In this document: one piece after another, positions 1 to 7,868 of the stretch
Numbering within the stretch: the first letter of the stretch is position 1
Layout of the letters: the number at the start of each line of letters is the position of its first letter
DNA from: Rhodopirellula maiorica SM1
Lineage (GTDB): Bacteria; Planctomycetota; Planctomycetia; Pirellulales; Pirellulaceae
Direction of reading: 5' to 3'
Length of the DNA: 36,973 nucleotides
Assembly (NCBI RefSeq): GCF_000346295.1
Contig: NZ_ANOG01000967.1
Span: forward strand, 1-36,973
The notes under the pieces: generated by a model
What the model was told of the DNA's origin: nothing
The model's input: only the letters and a program-made list of their open reading frames with translations
Database searches by the model: none
Position numbers and translations under genes: made by a program

Positions 1-122
1 ACGATAATTGGACTCGGTTCGCAGTGATGCGTGACCATCAAATGCGATGGCACCATTGCAGCATAATGGCCGATCACGTCCAAGGAATTTGGATGTGAAA
101 CATCGGCAACTGCTCGACTCAT
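1..122 (-). CDS. Possible 5' part of a gene running off the left edge
   Basis: Read on the minus strand, an ATG at 122-120 opens a frame that stays open for about 40 codons to the window edge. The reading starts MSRAVADVSHPNSLDVIGHY and has a plausible mix of residues. I do not recognise a family, and there is no clear Shine-Dalgarno sequence. Forty open codons are weak evidence, so this could be chance. Confidence 0.25.
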   Translation of the reverse strand, partial: MSRAVADVSHPNSLDVIGHYAAMVPSHLMVTHHCEPSPII

Positions 123-188
123 TCGAGTTGAATTGAACGAATTCGAATCAGGCTGGTCAGCAAACGTTTCTGACAACCCTGTCCTAGA

Positions 189-420
189 CGTACGACCAAT
201 GCCATCTACTTTGGGTAGCGGTGCGGCGCAAGCCGCCCGGTTGCAGCGAGCAAAACGTTCGATTTTAGACCGGGCGGCTTGCGCCCAATGCCATCTACTT
301 TCGTAGTGGGACTCGCCAGAGTTCCTGGTGTTTCAACAGCAAAGATGGGAATTCTGGCGAATCCCACTACTTGAGAATCTCCAGTGGTTGCCAAAGTAGA
401 TGGCATTGGGCGTACGACCA
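189..420. repeat. Composite palindromic repeat element (copy 1) with flanking direct repeat
   Basis: A 14-bp terminal motif, ATGCCATCTACTTT, occurs at 199-212, again in the same orientation at 288-301, and inverted at 393-406. Between the first two lies a hairpin whose 15-bp arms (226-240 and 270-284) pair perfectly. Between the second and third lies another hairpin that begins and ends GTAGTGGG...CCCACTAC (303-370). The whole block is bracketed by the 10-bp direct repeat CGTACGACCA (189-198 and 411-420), which looks like a target-site duplication. Related copies lie near 29.4 kb and 30.9 kb. There is no coding capacity, so it looks like a non-autonomous, MITE-like element. Confidence 0.8.
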
Positions 421-676
421 CTGCGCGGGACGGAAGATGGCGTTTCGATTATCCGAAATCGATACGGATGTGAAGACGCTCGAAACTACCAATGACGGAT
501 TCCGATTTCAACGAATTCCTTTGGCAAACCAGCAGTGTCGCGAGATCCGTTGACGGGGAATCCCGGCGATCTCGCATCCGCATTGCAAAACTGCTCCGCC
601 AACGCGGCCACGATGCATCCTAGCGCAAACCCCATTGGGCGGCATTCATGATGGCGTCTCTCGAGATCGGTCTTGG

Positions 677-1054
677 TTAAGCATAGGTTAGATAGGCGAG
701 TAACCCAAGTTGAAACAAGGTAATCCCCGAAGTGACGCTATGCCAACTATGAAACCGACTGCGAAAGAGCTGCACCAGCACACCCAGCACGGTTAAGGTT
801 CCCAACGTTTTTCCGATCACGAAGTAACTGAAAAATGTGGGCTCCATCTTCAATAACGCTAAGCAGATTGGATTCTTCTCCATCTCAAAGATCGTTTCCG
901 AATGTACGAACACAAGCAACATGTCGTAGCAGGAAATCAATCCAATCACAGTACAACACACCGCGAAATACATGGAACGAAACCACGCTGGAACTGCGGG
1001 CCAACCTTTTGAAACTCCGGCATATTCCAACGTGGGAAATACGTTCGACATCAT
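677..1054 (-). CDS. Small integral membrane protein of unknown function
   Basis: About 125 residues with three or four hydrophobic segments: a helix around SMYFAVCCTVIGLISCYDML, a second around SYFVIGKTLGTLTVLGVLVQ, and a third at the C-terminus (GITLFQLGLLAYLTYA). A Glu-x-Asn-Pro-type motif (EKNPICLALL) sits between helices 1 and 2, followed by a conserved-looking Lys in helix 2. This pattern resembles the DUF5658-type small membrane proteins, but the link is only suggestive. An ATG four codons upstream (1066) is possible. The sequence after that ATG contains GGAG six bases before the internal ATG chosen here, so the downstream start is preferred. The gene stands alone; its neighbour to the right diverges from it. 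Confidence 0.6.
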   Translation of the reverse strand: MMSNVFPTLEYAGVSKGWPAVPAWFRSMYFAVCCTVIGLISCYDMLLVFVHSETIFEMEKNPICLALLKMEPTFFSYFVIGKTLGTLTVLGVLVQLFRSRFHSWHSVTSGITLFQLGLLAYLTYA

Positions 1055-1060
1055 GTCTCT

Positions 1061-1064
1061 CTCC
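1061..1064 (-). promoter_or_regulatory. Ribosome binding site that decides the start of the small membrane protein
   Basis: On the minus strand GGAG lies six bases before the ATG at 1054 and nine before a second ATG at 1051. The upstream ATG at 1066 has no such site. This supports the shorter protein. Confidence 0.5.
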
Positions 1065-1147
1065 ATTTAGTTGAAGTGAAAACGTGGTGAAGCATTGGAC
1101 TAGCAACACCCAATAAAAGGAGTGAAGTCCTTCGATTTGTTTTTTTC

Positions 1148-1152
1148 AGGAG
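1148..1152 (+). promoter_or_regulatory. Shine-Dalgarno AGGAG ahead of a small ORF
   Basis: AGGAG is followed by a 7-base spacer and an ATG at 1160. Sites this good are uncommon in this window, so it is the main support for the small ORF. Confidence 0.4.
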
Positions 1153-1159
1153 TACGCAC

Positions 1160-1384
1160 ATGCCGTGCCACTCGCACCCGAAGGAGGTGAGCAACCCCTT
1201 ATCCTTGCCAACGGGTAGTCATCAACAACATTCAATTCCGAGATACGAAATGCTGCCTCAAAACAGCGATTTGGTTGCTGCGGAAACCAGCAACCGGCGA
1301 ACGTCACGGCATCCAAGCATGCCGCTTTGCCAGCTGAAAAACGGCAAGAAACGTGGCTTTATCCACATGGAAGCCACTTGCTAA
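1160..1384 (+). CDS. Small hypothetical ORF
   Basis: This is a 74-codon frame with an ideally spaced AGGAG. The product is polar and basic (KNGKKRGF near the C-terminus), has no membrane segment and no recognisable domain. A second, perfect anti-Shine-Dalgarno complement, AAGGAGGTGA, occurs inside it at 1181-1190. It is flanked by the divergent membrane-protein gene and by a long stretch without convincing coding. No homologue is recognised, so it could be a chance ORF with a fortuitous binding site. Confidence 0.3.
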   Translation: MPCHSHPKEVSNPLSLPTGSHQQHSIPRYEMLPQNSDLVAAETSNRRTSRHPSMPLCQLKNGKKRGFIHMEATC

Positions 1385-1718
1385 AAAAACAGGCAACGAC
1401 AGTTTCCGGTCCCCGCCAACATCTGCGAACAAAGGGGGCGCCAAAACATTTGGACGGCGAGAACGCAATCGGGCCGTTGATAGCATGGGGAGAAATCGCC
1501 ACCCAAGCGGCATCGACGACCGGAACGGGTGTCGTTGCCAAAGCGGGGTCAAAATTCGCGAGGTTCGCCGAAAACTTGTAGCAAGTTTTCGCAGCGGGCG
1601 TCTTGCACATCACGACCGACCGGAAGCCTATCTCAGATTGGGAACATGATATGCTGTTGCTTCGACGTTGTACCACCTTATCGATCCCACTCCTCTTGTT
1701 TGCGATGACTTTAATCCC
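1385..1718. other. Intergenic stretch with no supported gene
   Basis: Several overlapping open frames on both strands cross this region. None shows a recognisable domain or a convincing start, and the long minus-strand one runs into the antisense of mscL. I see no repeat, terminator or RNA gene here. Confidence 0.5.
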
Positions 1719-2252
1719 ATGAGCATCTTGGCTGATTTCAAAAAGTTCGCTTTGCGTGGCAACATGATCGATCTGGCGATCGGATTCACTGTCGGCGCCG
1801 CCTTTACCACCGTGGTCAAGTCGTTGGTCAACGACATCATCATGCCGCCGATCGGCTGGATCACCGGCAATGCCGACTTTTCCGATTTGTTTTGGGTACT
1901 GCATATTCCTGAAACCGTGACGGTTCCCGCGAAAGGTTTTCAAACTTTAGCAGCCGCACAAGAAGCAGGCGCCGTCACCGTCAACTACGGCATGTTTCTC
2001 AATGCATGTCTATCGCTTGTGATTGTTGCGTTTGCGATGTTCATGATCATCCGCGCGGTCAATCGAGTGGACGAAGAACTTGATGAACGCTTTGGCGAAC
2101 CGAAGCCTTCCGAAGAACCGTCGGAGAAGAAGTGTGACTTCTGTCGCTCGACGATTCCATTTCGTGCAATCCGATGTCCTCAATGCACTTCGGAATTAAA
2201 GGTTCCAACAGTCAGCGAATCGGGGCACGCTGCTGAACGCCCGGCTACCTAA
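1719..2252 (+). CDS. mscL: Large-conductance mechanosensitive channel with C-terminal zinc ribbon
   Basis: The product is a homopentameric inner-membrane channel that opens under membrane tension to release solutes on hypo-osmotic shock. Residues 1-60 show the MscL signature: a short amphipathic start ([13 protein letters not shown]), then TM1 with [20 protein letters not shown] and the NDIIMPPIG turn. TM2 covers about 90-113 ([20 protein letters not shown]). MscL proteins are usually about 130-150 residues; this one is 177 because of a cytoplasmic tail with Cys139-x2-Cys142 and Cys153-x2-Cys156, a likely zinc ribbon. The frame is open 17 codons further upstream to a TTG, but the family N-terminus fits the ATG used here. 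No strong ribosome site is visible. It appears monocistronic. Confidence 0.95.
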   Translation: MSILADFKKFALRGNMIDLAIGFTVGAAFTTVVKSLVNDIIMPPIGWITGNADFSDLFWVLHIPETVTVPAKGFQTLAAAQEAGAVTVNYGMFLNACLSLVIVAFAMFMIIRAVNRVDEELDERFGEPKPSEEPSEKKCDFCRSTIPFRAIRCPQCTSELKVPTVSESGHAAERPAT

Positions 2253-2506
2253 GCCGACGTTGGTTCGCCGATTTTCGAATTACTTTGCCTACTCGAACCT
2301 GTAGATCTCACCAACCGATGGGGTCGATACCGCGATAATTCGCCCACGAAACAGAGCGAATCGCTTCGGTTATCGAGAAGTTTTCGATTAACTTAGAAGT
2401 GGGGGCCGGTTCCAGCTAAACTACGAAATGCGACCGCCCCTTCGTCGAGGAGTCTTCGGCAACCATTGCGACTCTTCTGACGCTCCTCATCTCGAGAACT
2501 GCGTCC

Positions 2507-4237
2507 ATGGTTTTGAAACGCCATTTCGTTTTCGCTCTGCTCGCTATTACGTGTTTCGTCGTCGCGAGCGTGATGACGGCGACAGAGTGTGCGGCACAGG
2601 AATCGAGACAGCCGATCGAACCGTTGCAACTGCGTGCCGACGATGCTTCGATCCGGGCATTGTCTAAAGCCGTCCCGGGCTCGCATGTCAAAGTGTTTCT
2701 TCCCAGTCTGCCGTATCTATACACCTCGCACGCGATCAACGGCGCCATGATCAAACCGTCTGACAATGCGCAGGGGTGGGAATATGACATGGCTGTTTCT
2801 CATCGCCAGATCGATGAAACGACCTATGAATTCCAACTTCGTAAAGGAGTCCGATTTCAAGACGGCAGCCCCTTCAACGCGGACGCGGTCGTCACCAACA
2901 TGGATGCATTTAAAAAGCAACCGACGACCTATAGCAAGATCGACCAAGTGTTTGACTACGTCGAAAAGATCGACGACTACACCGTGCGGTTCCATCTGAG
3001 CGAAGAATACGGATGTTTCATGAACGATTTGGTTTGGATGCAGTTTTACACCGACGAGTATCTCCGCGTTTGTGGTGGCTGGAACGGCAAAGCAAGCTGC
3101 CCCAATCTGTCGCGTCCCGGCCCCTACGGATTGGGACCGTACATTTTGAGTGAAGGCTATATCGAAGGCGACCGGCAAACCGACAAGGCGATCTTGACCG
3201 CGAATCCTTACTACTGGAATTCCGAATACCCCAAAGTCGAAACGATCACCGTTTTCACACAGCTGGACGCCTTGGATGCGAAGAACAAAACGCTGCACCA
3301 GGAAGGGGAAGTCGACATCACCGACATTCCGCCCGAATATAAAGTCGAGACGATTTTGTCGCCCTTCGCTAAAGTCATTACGTCGCCGTCAAACAACAAC
3401 ATTGCCATTCACATCAATATGATCAACGGCAATCCAAAACTACGCGACACGACGGTCCGCCGCGCCCTGAACGAAGCGTTGAACCAGCGAAACCTGCTGT
3501 ACTTTGTCTTTGACAACGAGGGGACTCTCTCGCCCACGATGGCGTCTCCCTTTTTTCCCGGGGTACGCGAAGCCGTCAAAACGCTGAAACCTTTTTCTGA
3601 AGTCAACAATCCATACGCCCCGACCGTTCAAGCTCGCCTGCAATCGGTACTCAATGGTCTGAAACTGAAAGTATTGACGCAGAATCGCTTCCTTCCGCTA
3701 TGGCGTGGAATCGAATCCCAACTGAACAAAGTAGGGGTGACGCTGGAAGTGACCACGACATCCAGCGAAGCCGAGATTTTTGGACCTTTATTATCGACCA
3801 ATCGCGACCAGAACGAAGTGGACTGGGATCTTTTGGTGTGGGGAAATGATGATTGGTTTTTCAACCATCCCTATACTGCATTTCTCGTCTATCGCACCAC
3901 GAACGTCTGGAGCACACTGTATCCCGATCCGATCATGGACGGTTTCATCGATGAAATGTTCCGCCTCAGCGTGGAGGATCCCGAGTTTAGCGAGATTACC
4001 ACCAAAATCATCCAGCGGGCTTATGACGAGGCGTACATGTTGTTCGTGCCGACTCCGAACCGAGTGATGGCGGTCAACAAGGAAGTGGTGTATCGCCCCT
4101 ACAAAATGGCTTGTGCTCCGCTGTGGAAAATCCAAGTCACGGATCAACATTGGTCGGTTCGCCGCGGCCCGTACCGTGCAGCATCCAAAGGCCCAGTGCG
4201 AATCACTCGCATGACCATTGACCAGGAGTCCAAGTGA
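2507..4237 (+). CDS. Periplasmic oligopeptide/dipeptide-type substrate-binding protein (SBP family 5)
   Basis: The 576-residue product has a signal peptide (basic MVLKRH, hydrophobic core FALLAITCFVVASV, likely cleavage after CAA) and the features of the OppA/DppA family 5 binding proteins. These include YEFQLRKGVRFQDGSPFNADAVV, the GPYGLGPYILSEGY segment before the second lobe, and RDTTVRRALNEALNQRNLL. Such proteins deliver peptides or other solutes to ABC permeases, but no permease or ATPase gene lies beside it. Its stop codon shares one base with the start of the following chemoreceptor gene (TGATG), so the two are translationally coupled. A role in presenting ligand to the receptor is therefore likely, though inferred. 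The ligand cannot be told from sequence. Confidence 0.88.
   Translation: MVLKRHFVFALLAITCFVVASVMTATECAAQESRQPIEPLQLRADDASIRALSKAVPGSHVKVFLPSLPYLYTSHAINGAMIKPSDNAQGWEYDMAVSHRQIDETTYEFQLRKGVRFQDGSPFNADAVVTNMDAFKKQPTTYSKIDQVFDYVEKIDDYTVRFHLSEEYGCFMNDLVWMQFYTDEYLRVCGGWNGKASCPNLSRPGPYGLGPYILSEGYIEGDRQTDKAILTANPYYWNSEYPKVETITVFTQLDALDAKNKTLHQEGEVDITDIPPEYKVETILSPFAKVITSPSNNNIAIHINMINGNPKLRDTTVRRALNEALNQRNLLYFVFDNEGTLSPTMASPFFPGVREAVKTLKPFSEVNNPYAPTVQARLQSVLNGLKLKVLTQNRFLPLWRGIESQLNKVGVTLEVTTTSSEAEIFGPLLSTNRDQNEVDWDLLVWGNDDWFFNHPYTAFLVYRTTNVWSTLYPDPIMDGFIDEMFRLSVEDPEFSEITTKIIQRAYDEAYMLFVPTPNRVMAVNKEVVYRPYKMACAPLWKIQVTDQHWSVRRGPYRAASKGPVRITRMTIDQESK
4224..4228 (+). promoter_or_regulatory. Ribosome binding site for the chemoreceptor gene
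   Basis: AGGAG lies inside the end of the binding-protein gene, eight bases before the ATG at 4237. It favours this ATG over the GTG at 4234. Confidence 0.6.
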
Positions 4238-4827
4238 TGCGAAATCGTGGCGTTTGGATCAAATTGTTGCTGCTGGTGACGATCTCGGTGATTGCGTTCT
4301 GTGTGATGGGCGTCTATGGAATCCTGACCACGCGAATCACCTTCCACTCGGTCAACGACGTACGTGACACCGCTCTGAAGTTGCGCCGCGGGGCGGTCGA
4401 GATTTCCGAACCGCTAAATGAACTTCGTCAACTGTCGCTGACTCTCGTCATGGCCCCCGACAATGAATTGCAGCGGCAACTGAATCGACAGCAACTGGCC
4501 AAAACAAAACAAATCGACTTGGCGTTTGAGAACTGGAACACATCGTCGAGCGATCCCGCGGAAATTTCGAGCTTTCACGAGTTGCGAGAAACATGGGGTC
4601 GATACAAACGCATCAAAGACGTGACCGCAGGCAAAGTGCTCGACGACTATCGCGAAGAAGCGTTCATCAATGCGATCCAGGCTGAACAGCAACAGTTTGC
4701 CGAAGTCAAACGTGACCTTGATTTATGGCTGCAAGCGATCGAAGACAACGCCGACAACGTCTTCGATTCCGCTCAATCCCGCTACGCCGCTGCGCGACAA
4801 ACTTACATTTTCGCATCATTGCACTGA
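4237..4827 (+). CDS. Methyl-accepting chemotaxis protein, N-terminal (sensor) part, ended by a frameshift
   Basis: This frame encodes the sensor half of a chemoreceptor: a short cytoplasmic start, TM1 at about residues 8-30 ([20 protein letters not shown]), then an approximately 160-residue helical extracytoplasmic domain rich in Leu, Gln and Glu, reminiscent of four-helix-bundle sensors. It ends at TGA after ...[10 protein letters not shown]. The second membrane helix and all signalling domains continue in the frame one base back. Adding a single T to the TTTT run at 4808-4811 would give ...[20 protein letters not shown]..., an unbroken receptor. It is either a genuine frameshift mutation or a homopolymer sequencing error. 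No classical slippery heptamer is seen. It is coupled to the upstream binding-protein gene. Confidence 0.8.
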   Translation: MRNRGVWIKLLLLVTISVIAFCVMGVYGILTTRITFHSVNDVRDTALKLRRGAVEISEPLNELRQLSLTLVMAPDNELQRQLNRQQLAKTKQIDLAFENWNTSSSDPAEISSFHELRETWGRYKRIKDVTAGKVLDDYREEAFINAIQAEQQQFAEVKRDLDLWLQAIEDNADNVFDSAQSRYAAARQTYIFASLH

Positions 4828-6263
4828 CGTTGCTTGTCGCCACGGTCGGCTACCTGACCGCAAACAGCATCATCGGTCCGCTCGAAACGATGCGAAATGT
4901 CGCTTCACGGATCTCCGGAATGGCATCGACCGCGTCGATCGACGGGCTGAATGAACGCATCAACATCCAATCCAATGATGAACTCGGCGCGTTGGCCTCG
5001 GCGTTTAACCAGATGGTCGAGAACATGCAGTCGACCTTAGGCCGATTGTCCTACGAAGAACGCCGAACCATGGCGGTACTCAATTCAACCGCCGATGGCA
5101 TTGTGACGATCGACGACGATGGCAACGTGCGGTCGATGAATGCCGCAGCGGAACGGTTGCTGCAGTGTCACAGTGGCGACGTGATCGGAAACGCGATCGA
5201 ACCTATGATCCCTGCACTTGGCCAGGCTGCAAGTACCACGTGGCACACAGGTGACGATCATTCGTCGGCGAGCCCTCAAGAACACGAGGTCATGGCCCAC
5301 ACCTGCACAGGGCGCGAATACCCGATCGCGTTACGCGTGCGGGAAATGAATCACATGGATCAAAAATTGTTGATTGCGACGTTGCAAGACATCACGGTAC
5401 GAAAACAGACCGAAGCGGAACGACAAAAGTTGTTTCACGCGATTCGTGATGCCGTCCAGCGATTGGCAGTGGCGAGCGAACAGATCCTGGCCACCACCTC
5501 AAAACAGGCCTCGGGGACGCAGGAACAGGCGGCGAGCGTCTCGGAAACGGTGTCCACGGTCAACGAAATCGCGCAAACCGCGAAACAAGCAGCCGAGCGG
5601 TCTCATGAAGTGGCCGAATCTGCACGGCAAGCCGATGATGTCGGCAATGCCGGACAAACGGCGATCGAAGAATCCATCACCGCAATGATGCAGGTACAGA
5701 ACCGCGTGGAATCGCTCGCGGAGCGAATCTTGTTATTGGCCGAACGTGCCCAAGCGATCGGCGAAATCACCGCGACCGTCAAGGATATCGCCGAGCAAAC
5801 CAACGTCCTGGCGCTCAATGCAGCGGTCGAGGCATCGCGTGCCGGTGAACACGGCCGCGGGTTCGCCGTCGTTGCATCCGAGGTCAAGTCGTTGGCGTTG
5901 CAATCCAAACAGGCGACCAATCAAGTCCGCAAAATTCTTGGCGAGATCCAAGAGGCAACCAAAGACGCGGTGCACTCAACCGAAGAGGGACATAATGCCG
6001 TGCGGGCCGCCAGCCAAGTCGTCAAGAGTGCCGGCGAAACCATCAATCAACTCGTGTCCCTGTTGGCGGTTTCCGCTGAATCAGCAATGCGAATTTCCGC
6101 GTCGGCCAACCAACAAGCCGCCGGCGTCAGCCAATTGAACGAAGGGATTCGCGACATCAACCGGGTCACGCAAAACAACGTCGAGACGATCGGTCAAATC
6201 GAACAGGCCGCACGTAATTTGAATTCGCTCAGTCACGAACTGGCAAAATTGACCGCGAAATAG
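4725..6263 (+). CDS. Methyl-accepting chemotaxis protein, TM2-HAMP-PAS-signalling part
   Basis: This is the continuation of the receptor. Real coding in this frame probably begins at about 4809; the codons before that are antiphase to the sensor part. In order it holds TM2 ([20 protein letters not shown], residues 31-50 of this frame), a HAMP linker (about 51-105, with [19 protein letters not shown]), a PAS-like domain (about 110-225) and the cytoplasmic MCP coiled-coil (about 235-505). The hairpin tip, residues 354-391, carries the hallmark [19 protein letters not shown] and [15 protein letters not shown] segments that bind CheA and CheW. There is no C-terminal CheR-tethering pentapeptide. 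Together with the upstream fragment it would form a receptor of about 675 residues. An annotation pipeline may start this piece at 4725 or at a later ATG. Confidence 0.85.
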   Translation: MAASDRRQRRQRLRFRSIPLRRCATNLHFRIIALTLLVATVGYLTANSIIGPLETMRNVASRISGMASTASIDGLNERINIQSNDELGALASAFNQMVENMQSTLGRLSYEERRTMAVLNSTADGIVTIDDDGNVRSMNAAAERLLQCHSGDVIGNAIEPMIPALGQAASTTWHTGDDHSSASPQEHEVMAHTCTGREYPIALRVREMNHMDQKLLIATLQDITVRKQTEAERQKLFHAIRDAVQRLAVASEQILATTSKQASGTQEQAASVSETVSTVNEIAQTAKQAAERSHEVAESARQADDVGNAGQTAIEESITAMMQVQNRVESLAERILLLAERAQAIGEITATVKDIAEQTNVLALNAAVEASRAGEHGRGFAVVASEVKSLALQSKQATNQVRKILGEIQEATKDAVHSTEEGHNAVRAASQVVKSAGETINQLVSLLAVSAESAMRISASANQQAAGVSQLNEGIRDINRVTQNNVETIGQIEQAARNLNSLSHELAKLTAK

Positions 6264-6659
6264 ATTTTTGTGTTCGAATCGAGTTGCATGACGACAATTT
6301 TTTCGTCCTTGACCTTCTCAGCCAGCTCGCCGCGACATCGGTATTTTTGCTTGGATTGCATCGCTTTGCAGCGTCTTTCGCGAGATGATGCACGAGTTCA
6401 AAGCAGCTTTTGAAAAAAGCAACGTTTGTCGAAGCGGGCTGGTCGGTTGTCCATGGGCAACGGCTCCTTCCATAGCGTTGACCTGAACGCCGGAATGAAC
6501 GCTGTTACCCAGCCAACTCATCGCGTCCATGGTGCTCGGCACGGCCATTGCACTCCGGAATGCCTCACTCGGCACGAGGGCCGTGGGTGCTGTACCAAAC
6601 CAGACCACGGAAGCTCGGTTTTGTTGGTAACGTCGTTCTTTGTCGAAAAGTTGCTGGTC
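6264..6659. other. Intergenic stretch with no supported feature
   Basis: The frame of the following small gene stays open upstream to about 6426, but the residues there look non-coding (Cys/His/Arg-rich, no domain). A T-run occurs near 6296-6303 without a preceding stable hairpin. Nothing else is seen. Confidence 0.45.
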
Positions 6660-7076
6660 ATGACAATACGCGCCAAACAGTTAACGCATCGAGCCCCGTA
6701 TCCTTCGTCGTGGATTCGTGTCGAACCACGGCAAGCGTGCGATTTGACGTTCGAAATTGCCGACAACGTCAGTGGGATGCGTGTCGATTGGGCGGGACAC
6801 CAGCCTCGTTTTCGTGTCTACAGCCAAATCGATGACAACGCGGTGGTGGTCGAAGTCACCGACCCGCACCGTTGTGCGTTTGAGCAAGGTGGTATTTGGC
6901 GATTGCAATTGACGGCAGAAGAAACCGAGGCGTTGCCGCTCGGTGGCATGCGTTTCACACTGGAGCACCGCGAACCGTCAGGCGAATTTCGACAGGGAAT
7001 CCAAGGCGGATTCAGTTGTTGTGCCCCCAACCGACGAAATCAAGATGTCACTTTATCGGGTGCAGGGCGACGGTAG
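6660..7076 (+). CDS. Hypothetical beta-rich protein
   Basis: The 138-residue product is not a recognised family. It alternates polar and hydrophobic residues in a beta-sandwich-like way (CDLTFEIADNVSGMRVDW, RFRVYSQIDDNAVVVEV, GIWRLQLTAEETEAL, GMRFTLEHREPSG). The layout recalls small immunoglobulin-like domains of phage tail or baseplate proteins, but that is only a resemblance. There is no signal peptide and no membrane segment. The start is an ATG; the frame is open upstream but those residues look non-coding. It may overlap a Cys-rich small ORF at its 3' end. Confidence 0.5.
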   Translation: MTIRAKQLTHRAPYPSSWIRVEPRQACDLTFEIADNVSGMRVDWAGHQPRFRVYSQIDDNAVVVEVTDPHRCAFEQGGIWRLQLTAEETEALPLGGMRFTLEHREPSGEFRQGIQGGFSCCAPNRRNQDVTLSGAGRR

Positions 7077-7254
7077 CGGTACGCCCGCTTGCTGTCGAAC
7101 CCGCGTTATTGCTATCGCCCCCGCCCCTTGTTGTCCCGCCTGCGCGGTCAGAGCGGTTGTGACGATTCGGGAGGCGATTTTGCTGCCATCTGATTGCGGC
7201 GGCCGCGCATTAGGTCTGCTCCGAACGCAGAACGAGTGTTGTCAAAATTGTTAA
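7045..7254 (+). CDS. Small cysteine-rich hypothetical ORF overlapping the previous gene
   Basis: A 69-residue product with eight cysteines, three of them as CC pairs (ACCRTR, APCCPAC, ECCQNC), and an Ala/Val-rich middle. It starts inside the end of the preceding gene in another frame, and no clear ribosome site precedes it. Codon choice looks passable for a gene. No family is recognised, and it may be a chance frame. Confidence 0.3.
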   Translation: MSLYRVQGDGSGTPACCRTRVIAIAPAPCCPACAVRAVVTIREAILLPSDCGGRALGLLRTQNECCQNC

Positions 7255-7328
7255 ATGGTTCCGTTGGCGCAAGAAATACGGTGTAGGGTTGAGTGGTTGC
7301 ACGTCCTCACCTATCCGATGGATCCGAC

Positions 7329-7715
7329 ATGTTTCGACTCACGTTTGTCTTGGCGTTAACGCTAGGAATCTGCCACAGCAGCGATGTTCAGGCTCAAAAC
7401 TGCCGGGCACATTCGCACATCCATCACTATCAACCGCCGGCATATTCGTCGGGACGTGCGACTTCGTCACGGTGGGTGATCGGCGCTAACGAGTACCATG
7501 CCCACCACCGCGGCGACATCCGCAATCCGTATGGCTATCCGTTTTACGGCTACGGATACATTCAGGATCCCTATCAAACGGGCAGCTTTCGCGCTCCCGA
7601 CTTGTTGGACGATCCCTACTTCAACGCCCGGCACAAATTCGACAGCCATTTTCCAGGCCGGTATTCTCGCCGCCCCCCGCTAGAGTTTCGTCATCCGATA
7701 CAGGATCCTCGGTAG
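7329..7715 (+). CDS. Small secreted His/Tyr/Pro-rich hypothetical protein
   Basis: A 128-residue product with a clear signal peptide: MFRLTFVLALTLGICHSSDV, with cleavage likely at VQA-Q. The mature part is rich in His, Tyr, Pro and Arg (AHSHIHHYQPPAY, NPYGYPFYGYGYIQDPYQ, RYSRRPPLEF) and looks disordered. A GTG twelve codons upstream is possible, but the signal peptide fits the ATG used. The His clusters could bind metal, or the protein could be a cell-envelope component; both are guesses. The downstream neighbour is lepA, about 150 bases away. Confidence 0.6.
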   Translation: MFRLTFVLALTLGICHSSDVQAQNCRAHSHIHHYQPPAYSSGRATSSRWVIGANEYHAHHRGDIRNPYGYPFYGYGYIQDPYQTGSFRAPDLLDDPYFNARHKFDSHFPGRYSRRPPLEFRHPIQDPR

Positions 7716-7868
7716 CGATTGCAACGAAAAACGCTTTGAACTCGGTTCAAATTGCTCGGCAGCCGTCTTTGAGCCGGTTTTTGGTCCCTGTCGTTTTTTC
7801 ACGCGATGCACTACGATTGTCAGTTGCGCCGTACGCCGCCACCGACAATCCCGAGTGAAACCCAAAGC

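Noticed and set aside
1359-1943. A 194-codon minus-strand open frame
   Set aside because: It is antisense to the well-supported mscL gene over its upstream third, has no domain and an Arg/Asp/His-rich composition typical of shadow frames.
4801-4815. Programmed -1 frameshift in the chemoreceptor
   Set aside because: The heptamer does not fit the X-XXY-YYZ rule and no stimulatory structure is evident. A mutation or sequencing error is simpler.
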